A stretch of 64,000 bases of DNA from an uncultured Duncaniella sp. (GCA_910577335.1 CAJTMJ010000011.1:1-64000), one strand, 5' to 3'. Shown: positions 44,873 through 54,150, counted from the first letter of the stretch. A program made the numbers and translations. Notes: generated from the letters alone by a model not told the origin.

Positions 44873-47215
44873 ATGCGGCATAGTATACGTAAATTTAACC
44901 ATTTTGGCATTCAGGGAGCTATATTTTCTATATTCTCATTATGTTGTCTCTCATCACACTCTCAAATAATACAGAATGGGGTGATTCAGGAATACAACGA
45001 GAGGGCAAAGAAAACGCCTCTTGGTGGTGTGGAACTGAATGTTAGATCGGCAGGAAGCACTGTATCGGATGGAAACGGTAATTTCAAATTACAATTCTTG
45101 ACACTTAAGCCTGGAGAAAAGGTAAATGTGCGCCGTGTTGAGAAGCTCGGTTACGAAATTTTCAACAAGGAAGCCGTGGAGCAGTGGAATATAAATCCGA
45201 AAGAACCTTTCGTGATAATCATGTGCCGCTCCGACCGTTTCAAGAAGATACGTGACAACTACGAACGGGTATCGTCCGAAAGCTATGCCCGTCAGTTGAA
45301 AAAAGAGGAAGCGGCCCTCGCTAAGCTCAAAGCTGATGGAAAATTGCAGGAAGCCGAATATCAGAAACAGCTCTACGAACTGAGAGAGAATTACGAAAAG
45401 CAACTCGATAATCTCGACAATTATGTTGATCGCTTTTCACGCATCGACTTATCAGAACTATCTATAGTCGAACAGAAAATAATAGAATTGGTCCAGCAAG
45501 GTAAAATCGATGAAGCAATCGCCAAGTACGAAGAGCAAAACTATGTGGACAAGTATACTAAAGAGGTGGCGCAAATCAAAGAAGTGTCGTCGGCAATAGA
45601 CAAACTATCGGATATAAAAGTATCGAAAGAACAATCCCGTGACACTCTCCTTGCTGCTATAAATCGCCAAGTCGAAACCCTAAAACTCGCCGGAGGCAAA
45701 GAGAATTATGAGAGGATACATGTCATCCTAAGGGATGTTGCATTCAGTGATACGACTAATGCCGAGTGTATGATAAAATATGGGATATTTTTGGCTGAAC
45801 AAAACATGCTTAAAGATGCAAATTCTGTATTATCAAGTGTCATAATAAATCCAAATCTCAGAGTAGACGAAAAAATCCAAGCTCTTTTTACGCTTGGATC
45901 ACTCCAACATGAAATATTTGATATTAAAAGTGCTTTTGAGTCATTCAATGAGGGATTATATTTGATTGCTCCAAATGATACAACTGTGTCAATGGCAGAA
46001 CTTAATTACCTCATAGCATTAGGGGCTACCTATGCTGATATTGGTGATATCGCAAAATCACATGAAATGTATCTGAAAGGTAAAGAAAAAGCTGATATTT
46101 TCGCAATAAATTCATCTGATAAAGAGTTTTATAAAATATATTCCCGTATTTATACGAATTTGGGGAACAGTTATCGTAATTTAGGGAAAGTAGATGATGC
46201 TATAAAAGCGTATAAGAAATCTATCGAAATAGAAAATTGTCTTCATAACTCGCATGATTTGAATAATTCATCATATCAACACCTTGCTTACATATACTTA
46301 GATTTAGGGAATATCGACGATGCTTTAAAATTGCAATTAAAATATGCTGAAATTTTAGAAGAATTATCTCAAAAACAACCGCTGGGATATTTAAGGAGCC
46401 TAAATAATGCCTATATTGACCTTTCCAAAACTCATCTTATGATGGGGAATTTAAATGAGGCTCAAGAAATGTCAATGAAAGCTCTAAAGGCACTCAACTA
46501 CCTTAAGTCTGAAACAGGGGAAACAGATAATTGGGGATATTCTCAAATATACGATATGTTGGCTTTAATAAGTAAGTCAAAGGGAGAAATAACTGAATGT
46601 ATTGAAGATTTCAAAAAGTCATTATCACACATTTTGAATATCAAAAATACAGGTATTGACGATATTAAAATAAATTTAGCTATATCATACGCTAATTTAG
46701 CAACTATATATGGAGAAATTGAAGATTGGGATAATTTCAATGACAACCTTTCTAAAGCGAACAAAGAACTTGATGAGTATAACACTCCCAATATACCCAA
46801 TCAAATATTAAAAGCAAATATATATGTGAATTTGGGAGAAATTTACAGGACTGTCATGAATAATTATCCTGAATCAAGAAAATATTATCATAAAGGTCTT
46901 GATATCGTACTTAGCGCAGCAACGGCTCATTCCTCATATTTAAAAGAGGCAGGGAATATATATTACAACATAGCAGCTTCTTATCTTTTTGAAGGTGATG
47001 GTGATAATGCTATTAGCCATATTGATAAAGCATTAGAGTGCGATCCTGAGAATATACATCACATGGACGGCAAGGGTGAAGTAATGATGAATTTAGGCAG
47101 ACGTGAGGATGCGTTAAAAGTGTGGGATGATATTCTGAGGATAAACCCAGAAATCGATCCTACAACAATTTATTTCCATCGCTTGCTTTTCCCTGATAAA
47201 TACGAGCAAAATTAA
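44873..47215 (+). CDS. Secreted regulatory-like domain/coiled-coil/TPR protein, paralogue 3
   Basis: The 780-aa product has a signal peptide (to about Ser30), the same beta domain and coiled coil as paralogue 2 (identical DNA over 539 bp), then a different C-terminal half made of more degenerate TPR-like helices (about 260-770). The promoter and first residues (M-R-H) instead resemble paralogue 1. The gene thus looks mosaic: the 5' end of one paralogue type, the conserved body of another, and its own recognition region. Confidence 0.83.
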   Translation: MRHSIRKFNHFGIQGAIFSIFSLCCLSSHSQIIQNGVIQEYNERAKKTPLGGVELNVRSAGSTVSDGNGNFKLQFLTLKPGEKVNVRRVEKLGYEIFNKEAVEQWNINPKEPFVIIMCRSDRFKKIRDNYERVSSESYARQLKKEEAALAKLKADGKLQEAEYQKQLYELRENYEKQLDNLDNYVDRFSRIDLSELSIVEQKIIELVQQGKIDEAIAKYEEQNYVDKYTKEVAQIKEVSSAIDKLSDIKVSKEQSRDTLLAAINRQVETLKLAGGKENYERIHVILRDVAFSDTTNAECMIKYGIFLAEQNMLKDANSVLSSVIINPNLRVDEKIQALFTLGSLQHEIFDIKSAFESFNEGLYLIAPNDTTVSMAELNYLIALGATYADIGDIAKSHEMYLKGKEKADIFAINSSDKEFYKIYSRIYTNLGNSYRNLGKVDDAIKAYKKSIEIENCLHNSHDLNNSSYQHLAYIYLDLGNIDDALKLQLKYAEILEELSQKQPLGYLRSLNNAYIDLSKTHLMMGNLNEAQEMSMKALKALNYLKSETGETDNWGYSQIYDMLALISKSKGEITECIEDFKKSLSHILNIKNTGIDDIKINLAISYANLATIYGEIEDWDNFNDNLSKANKELDEYNTPNIPNQILKANIYVNLGEIYRTVMNNYPESRKYYHKGLDIVLSAATAHSSYLKEAGNIYYNIAASYLFEGDGDNAISHIDKALECDPENIHHMDGKGEVMMNLGRREDALKVWDDILRINPEIDPTTIYFHRLLFPDKYEQN
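44996..45534 (+). repeat. 539-bp identical repeat, unit 2
   Basis: Partner of 42576-43114. Identity stops abruptly at 45535, right where the TPR-containing variable half begins, which is the pattern expected of gene conversion confined to the constant part. Confidence 0.9.
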
Positions 47216-47236
47216 AAGAATAAAATATTGCTTGAA

Positions 47237-48355
47237 ATGGACAGCAACGAATTCAAAAATTTCGCATTCATAAGCTACAGCCATCGTGATATGAAAATAG
47301 CAAGATGGCTGCAGCGCCATCTTGAAAGCTATAAACTTCCGACAGAAATTCATAATGACATTGAAGCCGGAAGCCGATACCTGCGTCCAATCTTCCGTGA
47401 TCAGTCAGATCTCAACACAGGTATCCTGTCAGATGAATTGCGCAAGAATCTTGAAGAAAGTAAGTATCTAATACTTATATGCTCTGTGAGTTCAGCTCAG
47501 TCGCAATGGGTAAGCGATGAAGCTAAAGCTTTTGTTGATATGGGAAGGCTCGATAAGATCATCCCCGTCATAATACCCGATGGCGAAACTGCGGAAAGAG
47601 AACTATTTCCAATCTATTTGCGGGAATACTTTACCCTCCATCCCGACAAAGAACTGCTGGGTGTAAATATAGGAGAAGTAGGCAAAAATAAATCACTTGT
47701 CAGGATAGTTTCACGTATGCTTGAAGTTTCCTTTGACACTTTGTGGAAACGCTACCTACGCCAAAAACGGATACGGATAATTTCAATCACCACGCTCTCA
47801 ATACTTGTCTTAGCCTTATCCTATATTTTTGCTATTCCTGTAAACGTCTTAGTATCGGTCACTCCTGAGACATCACATCTTCCCACCGGGGAATCAGTGT
47901 CAGTTAACATAGATGGAAGTGATTATACAGTTCCTATCAATAATCCGCAAACAGATGATGTGTCGCTGCCGGGGTACAAGCGTTTCCAGTCTATCAAAAT
48001 CATTGTGGCATCTCAATTTTTCAATAACATTGACACCATTATCTCTCCCGGCTTAGGGATAAAACGCATTTTGCATATTCCTCTTAATCGAGATAAAACA
48101 TTCTCAATATTCAGCGGAACGATTTTTGACTCAAAAATGATGCCATTGGAGGATGTTGACGTAAATGTGGCAGAAATAATATGCCATACCGATTCGCAAG
48201 GACAATTCACAATCGAACTGCCTCTTCATTCTCAAAGGCAGGAACAAACCATTACTTTAAAGAAAGATGGTTATTCCACTATCATACGTGAAGATGAAAC
48301 ACCCGGTACTGATCTCAAATTCATAATGCATACAGATGATAAAAGAAGAAAGTAA
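47237..48355 (+). CDS. TIR-transmembrane-carboxypeptidase-regulatory-like protein
   Basis: The 372-aa product has an N-terminal TIR domain (about 8-165; F-I-S-Y-S-H-R-D, P-I-F-R-D-Q-S-D-L, candidate catalytic Glu95 after S-Q-W-V-S-D), one transmembrane helix (about 180-202) and a periplasmic region ending in a carboxypeptidase-regulatory-like beta domain (about 285-365). A similar beta domain occurs in the three secreted TPR proteins upstream, which hints at contact or domain swapping outside the membrane. The ATG at 47237 is preferred to a TTG at 47228. It overlaps the next gene by 20 bp. Confidence 0.86.
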   Translation: MDSNEFKNFAFISYSHRDMKIARWLQRHLESYKLPTEIHNDIEAGSRYLRPIFRDQSDLNTGILSDELRKNLEESKYLILICSVSSAQSQWVSDEAKAFVDMGRLDKIIPVIIPDGETAERELFPIYLREYFTLHPDKELLGVNIGEVGKNKSLVRIVSRMLEVSFDTLWKRYLRQKRIRIISITTLSILVLALSYIFAIPVNVLVSVTPETSHLPTGESVSVNIDGSDYTVPINNPQTDDVSLPGYKRFQSIKIIVASQFFNNIDTIISPGLGIKRILHIPLNRDKTFSIFSGTIFDSKMMPLEDVDVNVAEIICHTDSQGQFTIELPLHSQRQEQTITLKKDGYSTIIREDETPGTDLKFIMHTDDKRRK

Positions 48356-49412
48356 TAGACATTTTGTATTCGCAGGAAATATTATTTCACAAAAAGATAG
48401 TATATTGCAGACAGCCCTTACGATGCATTTCCCGAGCTATGAACTTAACGAGCGTAACCGAACTCGTATAACCCTTATAGTTCAAGAGATGGAGACTGTT
48501 CATGATATAGTGTTTGAATATAAAGAGCTATTCGACAATTCCTATTGGCGTATCGTTGATTTGACCAAGAAGAAACCGGAGATTGAATTGCATCGTCCGC
48601 AGTATGAAGGGAAACGAAAAGATTTCGTTGATTTGGAATGGGAATTTGTATTATGCCATTTTTCCAACCCACTCCTACAGGAAAAATTACGTCGTTGGGC
48701 TAACGATTCAAAACAGAAGCTTGTCATTACGCTCGGTTATGACGATGATATGAAAAATAAAAATTATGCAGAAAAGTTACGTAACAGATTATCAGATTCT
48801 GCAGAAGTAATAGCGCATAAGAATGATCCATTAGCTGAATCTGAAAAGAAAAAAGAGTTGATGGAAATGGCTAAATATTTGCACTATTTTTATAAGGTAT
48901 GCTACGAACAAAAACATGTACCCACAGAATTACCTGAAAACGAAGTAAATAAAGCATGGAATGACATTGACAATGAAACATTGAAAAAATCAAATCTCTA
49001 TAATGTAATGTCAATACCTGTAAAAATGCAGATACTCGGGCATGATCGCAACGATTGGAATACCTTATATGCCCTCACAGCTGAAGAGATTGAAATGCTC
49101 ACAGCCGTTGAGCATAATCGTTGGTGTGTGGAACGACTTATACAAGGTATGCGACCATGTACTGATGATGAACGGACTGAAATCAAAGAGGATATGATCA
49201 GACGTTTGAACGATCCTATTTACCGTGAGAAGAATCCAATATCACTTAAAAAAAGATATAAAATCGAACGTAACGCCCACTATGATCTCTGCGCTTTTTC
49301 AGAGTTAGATATAGATGAATCAGGGAAACACGTCAGCCGTTATGACCGAGATCTAACAGCAGCTATACCTCTGATCGTTAAAACGTTTAATGACCGCTAT
49401 TATAATGGATAA
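48336..49412 (+). CDS. Large RyR-domain protein
   Basis: The 358-aa cytoplasmic protein has an N-terminal region with alternating strands and helices, possibly Rossmann-like (starting R-H-F-V-F-A-G-N), and a C-terminal RyR domain (about 240-355) with A-V-E-H-N-R-W-C-V-E-R-L and a tail Y-D-R-D-L-T-A-A-I-P. It is the second RyR protein in the cluster and sits directly after a TIR receptor, so a role as ligand sensor or effector for TIR-made signals is plausible (inference). It overlaps both neighbours, which suggests fixed stoichiometry. Confidence 0.8.
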   Translation: MIKEESNRHFVFAGNIISQKDSILQTALTMHFPSYELNERNRTRITLIVQEMETVHDIVFEYKELFDNSYWRIVDLTKKKPEIELHRPQYEGKRKDFVDLEWEFVLCHFSNPLLQEKLRRWANDSKQKLVITLGYDDDMKNKNYAEKLRNRLSDSAEVIAHKNDPLAESEKKKELMEMAKYLHYFYKVCYEQKHVPTELPENEVNKAWNDIDNETLKKSNLYNVMSIPVKMQILGHDRNDWNTLYALTAEEIEMLTAVEHNRWCVERLIQGMRPCTDDERTEIKEDMIRRLNDPIYREKNPISLKKRYKIERNAHYDLCAFSELDIDESGKHVSRYDRDLTAAIPLIVKTFNDRYYNG

Positions 49413-50685
49413 GCACTTCATTTTAACATCAAAAACTGGGATATACACAGCCGGAAGCACCCGTATAACCACCATAGGGCAAACAGAAGGCTGTGACATC
49501 CGTATTCCTAACCATTCGCCATATATTGATGTGATATTCGGTAAAATACTACTGAATCGTGACTGTGAAGGTTGGCATTTAGTTAAAACGACTACATATT
49601 ATCCCATCCGGATAAACGGAATAGAAATGAAACGAGTACACTATCTATCGGACGGAGATAATATTGAGGTTGACAATCATATCTATAGATTCAACATACA
49701 TGATGGGAAACAGTCTACCCCAACGGTTACACATATAAATAACAACGGGAAGTTAATATGGAGCATGGCTATATCCATAGCATTGATAATTTGCATGATA
49801 TGTTATCAATTCTACGATAATCGCCGGGAGAATATAACTGAATCCATGCGTGACGAAATTGAAAAATCACTATATTCAGTTCGTGTAGATAGCTTACAAT
49901 TATTGGACTGCGATAGCATAATTGAGACATATACGTATGCATCCTCCCCCTCAGGAACTGCATTTCTTACCAACGATTCATTACTTATCACCGCACGTCA
50001 CTGTCTTCAACCTTGGCTCAACCAAATTTTGCCGCATGACTACGCTAAGATACCATCAATTAATGACTGGTCTGTGAAAAAGGCTTTATTTTCTGAAACG
50101 GAAAATCAGTTATCAGGCACTAACCGTTACCGCATAATATCATATTTGACTTTTAACAATAAAACAGATGAATCTTTTTCTATTTCTTCTGATGAATTTA
50201 TAATGAATTATGCTCTTGATGACATAGTGGAACTTGGCGATTATAACAATCCCCAATACTGGCGTAGCATATCGCACCGATATTCACGATGTGACATGAT
50301 GTTGGGAGATGTTGCTATTGCGAAAATAGACAGGAAAGGCTCAATCCCTATGGCTTCTGTAGAAGATCTGCACCGACTGCTAAATAAACGAGGAGTCACG
50401 CTCACATTTGCCGGTTATCCCGAAGCAGGAGTAACTGGGAACAACCTTGATTTCAAAGTTGATGAACTACGTTTACCAATATCTGAATTAACTGATTCTG
50501 ACAGACGCTTGTTCCTATTGGCACATGAAGGTGGACTGACCCCGGGATTTTCAGGCGGTCCCGTGCTGATTCGTGATGGAATAAATTATAAAGCAGTTGG
50601 AGTAATATCTGTGATCGATGAACGCAACGGGAACCGAGCATATTCGGTACCTACCTCTGAAATTGAAACGCTCAAAAACAAATAA
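49405..50685 (+). CDS. FHA-like-transmembrane-trypsin-like serine protease
   Basis: The 426-aa product has a small N-terminal beta domain resembling FHA (about 1-100; T-T-I-G-Q-T-E-G-C-D-I-R-I-P-N), one transmembrane helix (about 115-135) and a C-terminal chymotrypsin-fold protease. The triad is complete: His199 in I-T-A-R-H-C, Asp302 in G-D-V-A-I-A and Ser383 in G-F-S-G-G-P. The predicted topology is FHA inside, protease in the periplasm. I start at the ATG at 49405, overlapping the previous stop; an upstream ATG at 49390 would add five residues. FHA domains bind phosphothreonine, which is notable next to a kinase-like gene. Confidence 0.87.
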   Translation: MDKHFILTSKTGIYTAGSTRITTIGQTEGCDIRIPNHSPYIDVIFGKILLNRDCEGWHLVKTTTYYPIRINGIEMKRVHYLSDGDNIEVDNHIYRFNIHDGKQSTPTVTHINNNGKLIWSMAISIALIICMICYQFYDNRRENITESMRDEIEKSLYSVRVDSLQLLDCDSIIETYTYASSPSGTAFLTNDSLLITARHCLQPWLNQILPHDYAKIPSINDWSVKKALFSETENQLSGTNRYRIISYLTFNNKTDESFSISSDEFIMNYALDDIVELGDYNNPQYWRSISHRYSRCDMMLGDVAIAKIDRKGSIPMASVEDLHRLLNKRGVTLTFAGYPEAGVTGNNLDFKVDELRLPISELTDSDRRLFLLAHEGGLTPGFSGGPVLIRDGINYKAVGVISVIDERNGNRAYSVPTSEIETLKNK

Positions 50686-50687
50686 TC

Positions 50688-51305
50688 ATGCTTATTTATA
50701 AGGGAAAGAGATATACCATAAATACAGATGGGATAAATGCGACGAAAAGCGATGGGATAACAACTAAGACAATGGCATATTATCCTGAACGAGATGCATC
50801 GGCAATTGCTGGAGAGATTGACGAACTGACTGCATGGCGATTACTCCGTGACATCTCGGGACAAGCCACCATTATAAATACTCCTATCTCACCCGAGCAT
50901 ATATTAATTGACGGGGAAAAATTCCATCTTTCAGAATGGTCTACGGGATACGATCCACGCTTTACATCCCATGAAGGATATTCAGCAGTTTGGGCTTTAG
51001 GTGCAAGCATATTCTATATTTTTCTTGGCTGCCATGTATTCCAAGGGTTAGGTGGCAAAGGACAAACTGCATCCACTCCAATACCAACACTCAGAGGAGA
51101 ATTGCCGGAATTGAGCAAACTGATTGCTGAATCTCTTGACTATGACCCGGATAAACGTCCTACCTTATATAAGATACGAGATATAGCAGATCTCAACATA
51201 TCAAAATGCGAATCTAATAATAAATTTCTTCCATTAAAACAGATTGAGGCTAAAACTATCACGCAAGACGAACTCGACATATTTTGGCCCGACGAAATCT
51301 ATTAA
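50688..51305 (+). CDS. Pseudokinase-like protein (C-lobe only)
   Basis: The 205-aa product resembles only the C-terminal lobe of Hanks-type kinases: S-P-E-H-I-L-I-D-G in the catalytic-loop position, S-E-W where D-F-G is expected, V-W-A-L-G-A-S-I-F in helix F and D-P-D-K-R-P-T near residue 155. There is no glycine-rich loop, no Lys of the VAIK motif and no HRD aspartate, so catalysis is very unlikely. It begins 2 bp after the FHA-protease gene and is probably its cytoplasmic partner (inference). Confidence 0.75.
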   Translation: MLIYKGKRYTINTDGINATKSDGITTKTMAYYPERDASAIAGEIDELTAWRLLRDISGQATIINTPISPEHILIDGEKFHLSEWSTGYDPRFTSHEGYSAVWALGASIFYIFLGCHVFQGLGGKGQTASTPIPTLRGELPELSKLIAESLDYDPDKRPTLYKIRDIADLNISKCESNNKFLPLKQIEAKTITQDELDIFWPDEIY

Positions 51306-51315
51306 ATAACGAAAT

Positions 51316-51930
51316 ATGAAATATCTAATTCTAATAACAATCTTATTCCTAAGTCCGACATGCGCCTATTCACAGGATATTGAACTGAACAGACTTACAG
51401 ATATTGTAAAGTCATTACAATCAGGCGGAGAGGGAGCATATAAGACAGCAATAGCCAAATTAGCAGTTGATAAAATGTGGACTCCAATGGATGAGGTTGG
51501 TATTGACAAAACTGTGGAGTGTAAGGTTTCAGATCGAGTCCCCGGCTTCAAACTAAATTCCGCTATGACAAATGCTGAGAATATTGAACGCTACCAGACC
51601 ACAACCGGCAACCATCTTAACGGGGCTGACAGCCGCTATAATTATTCGCTTATTGAAAAGACACTAAAAGCAGGAAAGTCCGCATCCTTTTCTCTACCCA
51701 AACGATGGGGCAAACAAACACTTATCATTATACCATTCTCCGGTGAAAATGCAAAGTTATCGGCATCAGCGGTATCCGGTGATCAGATTTTTGTCACTAC
51801 CCCAATGGGAAATGGTGCAATTAAACTAACTGGAATTGCTTTAAAGGGAAAACCGATAACTTTAATCGTCACAAACGGGTCATTGTCTAATATATCATAC
51901 GTTATACTTAATCATAATTCCCGGAAATGA
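51316..51930 (+). CDS. Secreted beta-rich protein paired with TPR-CHAT (copy 2)
   Basis: The 204-aa product has a signal peptide (to about Ser19), a helical middle part, and a beta-rich C-terminal domain (about 115-204) beginning L-K-A-G-K-S and ending with T-L-I-V-T-N-G-S and Y-V-I-L-N. The same layout occurs in the product at 36544-37200, although overall identity is low. It overlaps the downstream TPR-CHAT gene by 4 bp. No known family is recognised. Confidence 0.75.
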   Translation: MKYLILITILFLSPTCAYSQDIELNRLTDIVKSLQSGGEGAYKTAIAKLAVDKMWTPMDEVGIDKTVECKVSDRVPGFKLNSAMTNAENIERYQTTTGNHLNGADSRYNYSLIEKTLKAGKSASFSLPKRWGKQTLIIIPFSGENAKLSASAVSGDQIFVTTPMGNGAIKLTGIALKGKPITLIVTNGSLSNISYVILNHNSRK

Positions 51931-54089
51931 GAAACCGATATATATTACTTGCTTTTGCATTTATATTGTCATGCACATATATAAAAGCCAATTCCAAAGA
52001 TATAAAATCACATCTCGACTCGCTAATTACAATGGGAAACCGAGCATACGAGCAAAGTCAGCGTACCAAAATCAAGCTCTATGCCGATTCTATTTCTGAA
52101 ATTTTAAGAACTAATGACTTGCCGGAAAGTGCATTGTTGGATTACACAGTCGCTATGAACAAATTATACGGAAATTATCATTATGAAAATGCCTCTCTTG
52201 ACTCGGCAAAATACTACTATTCAAAAGCAAAAAATATAATTGATAAAAATCCTTATACCGATTTTCACGGCAATGACCTACTTATGTTACGTGAATTAGC
52301 ACAGCTATATTACCGAATAGCGGATTATGAGAAGGCAGCTAAAATTATGGCTGAGGCTGATGACAAAATGGAGTACAACGGCATATATCTTATTGGGGAT
52401 GACAATTGGCTAACTACCAAAATGACATACGCAATCTGCCTCGCCCGTCTCGGAGAATTTGACAAGGCGTTATCCATTGCCAACACAGAATTAGGTCAAG
52501 CGTTGAATAAATCCGGATTAACACATGCAAAATCCGAACGAATATATGCTAAAATTCTTCTTTTGGCAAATGCGAATAAATATGGAGCGTTAAAAGCATA
52601 CAAATTATACTTCTCCACGCAGAAAAAATACACCATGGAGAATTTTTCAAGAATGACAGCTAAAGAGCGTGAAGAATATTGGCATATATTATATCCTTTT
52701 ATCACAGATTGTTATAAACTTGAAGATACAGACCCTTCTTTTCTATTCGATGTGACGTTATTTTCAAAAGGTATCTTATTGCAAGTGGCATCACTGTCCG
52801 GAACAGATGTTGCAACTGAAAAGTCACTGCAATCATTGAATTATCACTGGCAGGATATTCAGAAAAAACTTAAAAGCAAACAAGCCGCAATTGAATTTGT
52901 ACAATATGAAAAAGATGGCAGTCAGTGTATGGGAGCCCTTGTCCTTAAACACGAAGGAAAGCCTCAATTTATACGCCTCACTCCCCCAGCGAAAATAATC
53001 GACAGAACCGGAAAGTCTTTAAGCTCAACCACTCGGACAGATAAAGATAAGCTTTACAATGACACATGTCTACAATCACTCGTATGGACTGAACAACTTA
53101 TGAATTCACTAACCGGTATCACCCGACTATATTTTTCCCCTGACGGATACATGCATCGTCTGGCGATAGAATACATGCCACAGGTGGCTGATATTGAAGT
53201 ATTCCGTCTTACATCCACAAGAAGGCTAATGGAGTCCGAATCAAAATTCTCTTTTTATTCCCCTGCCCTGCTCTGTGGAGGTATAAATTACGAATTAGAT
53301 AAAACATATGCCAAAGAAATGCCAAATGATGCTTTAGCATTTAAGGCGTATTCAGGAAAATATTTTTCACGATTGAACGACAAGACAAATGAGACTAAAA
53401 ACATATATGCTCTGCGCAATAATAATTCTGACACACTCTTATCCGCATCTAAAGCATCGGAAAATGTTTTTCGCTTGATTTCCCCTCATTACCATTCCAT
53501 AATTATTTCAACTCATGGCGATTTTTGCGCTATACATCCGATAAGCACAGATATGAAACCTGTGCTTAATGATGAAAGCATGTCACAAAACATAATCGCA
53601 TTTGCTGGAGTCAATTCTCATTTGAAGGATATAAATTTCAATCCGAGCACTAACTGCGATGGATTACTATCAGCTAAAGAGCTTTCGTCATTGGACCTTT
53701 CAAAATGTGAACTATTTACTATATCAGCTTGTCAATCTGCACTTGGTGAGATAACGTCCGATGGGGTTTTCGGATTGCAACGAGGGCTTAAAAATGCCGG
53801 AGTCAAAACTATGTTACTTAGCCTGTGGAATGTAAATAGTGATGCTACAGCGATATTAATGCGTGAATTTTATTCTAATCTTAGAGATGGAAAAACTCTA
53901 AGGCAAGCTTTCAAATTAGCCAGAAAGTCATTGCTTAAAAGCGATACGATTAACAATATCGAAGCTGATAGTAGCTCATATATCTTCGATCCTGCTACAA
54001 TGGCGAATAAAGCTGTACATAATAATAAGCTTAAATATGATACCCCGCAATTTACAAACGCCTTTATAATGATTGATGCACTTGATTGA
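51927..54089 (+). CDS. Secreted TPR-CHAT caspase-like protein (copy 2)
   Basis: The 720-aa product has a signal peptide (to about Ala21), a shorter TPR region (about 30-240), a helical linker and a CHAT domain (about 330-720). The dyad is intact: His530 in I-S-T-H-G-D and Cys602 in I-S-A-C-Q-S-A. F-G-L-Q-R-G-L-K-N-A-G-V-K-T-M-L-L-S-L after the Cys matches copy 1 closely, while the TPR parts differ greatly, so the two proteases probably share chemistry but not recognition partners. Confidence 0.9.
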   Translation: MRNRYILLAFAFILSCTYIKANSKDIKSHLDSLITMGNRAYEQSQRTKIKLYADSISEILRTNDLPESALLDYTVAMNKLYGNYHYENASLDSAKYYYSKAKNIIDKNPYTDFHGNDLLMLRELAQLYYRIADYEKAAKIMAEADDKMEYNGIYLIGDDNWLTTKMTYAICLARLGEFDKALSIANTELGQALNKSGLTHAKSERIYAKILLLANANKYGALKAYKLYFSTQKKYTMENFSRMTAKEREEYWHILYPFITDCYKLEDTDPSFLFDVTLFSKGILLQVASLSGTDVATEKSLQSLNYHWQDIQKKLKSKQAAIEFVQYEKDGSQCMGALVLKHEGKPQFIRLTPPAKIIDRTGKSLSSTTRTDKDKLYNDTCLQSLVWTEQLMNSLTGITRLYFSPDGYMHRLAIEYMPQVADIEVFRLTSTRRLMESESKFSFYSPALLCGGINYELDKTYAKEMPNDALAFKAYSGKYFSRLNDKTNETKNIYALRNNNSDTLLSASKASENVFRLISPHYHSIIISTHGDFCAIHPISTDMKPVLNDESMSQNIIAFAGVNSHLKDINFNPSTNCDGLLSAKELSSLDLSKCELFTISACQSALGEITSDGVFGLQRGLKNAGVKTMLLSLWNVNSDATAILMREFYSNLRDGKTLRQAFKLARKSLLKSDTINNIEADSSSYIFDPATMANKAVHNNKLKYDTPQFTNAFIMIDALD

Positions 54090-54142
54090 ATTACTGCTGT
54101 TAAACATAACACTTCATATCCAAAGATTTGAAAAACTTTGTG

Positions 54143-54150
54143 TAATTTTG
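54143..54150 (+). promoter_or_regulatory. -7 box before the orphan secreted gene
   Basis: TAATTTTG matches the -7 consensus 32 bp before the ATG at 54183. TTTG motifs lie closer than the normal -33 spacing, so the promoter call is tentative. Confidence 0.45.

Noticed and set aside
42669..45403. Two identical 104-codon frames on the minus strand (42669-42983 and 45089-45403)
   Set aside because: They are antisense shadows of the identical constant block in the TPR genes; the identity comes from the block, not from a real gene.
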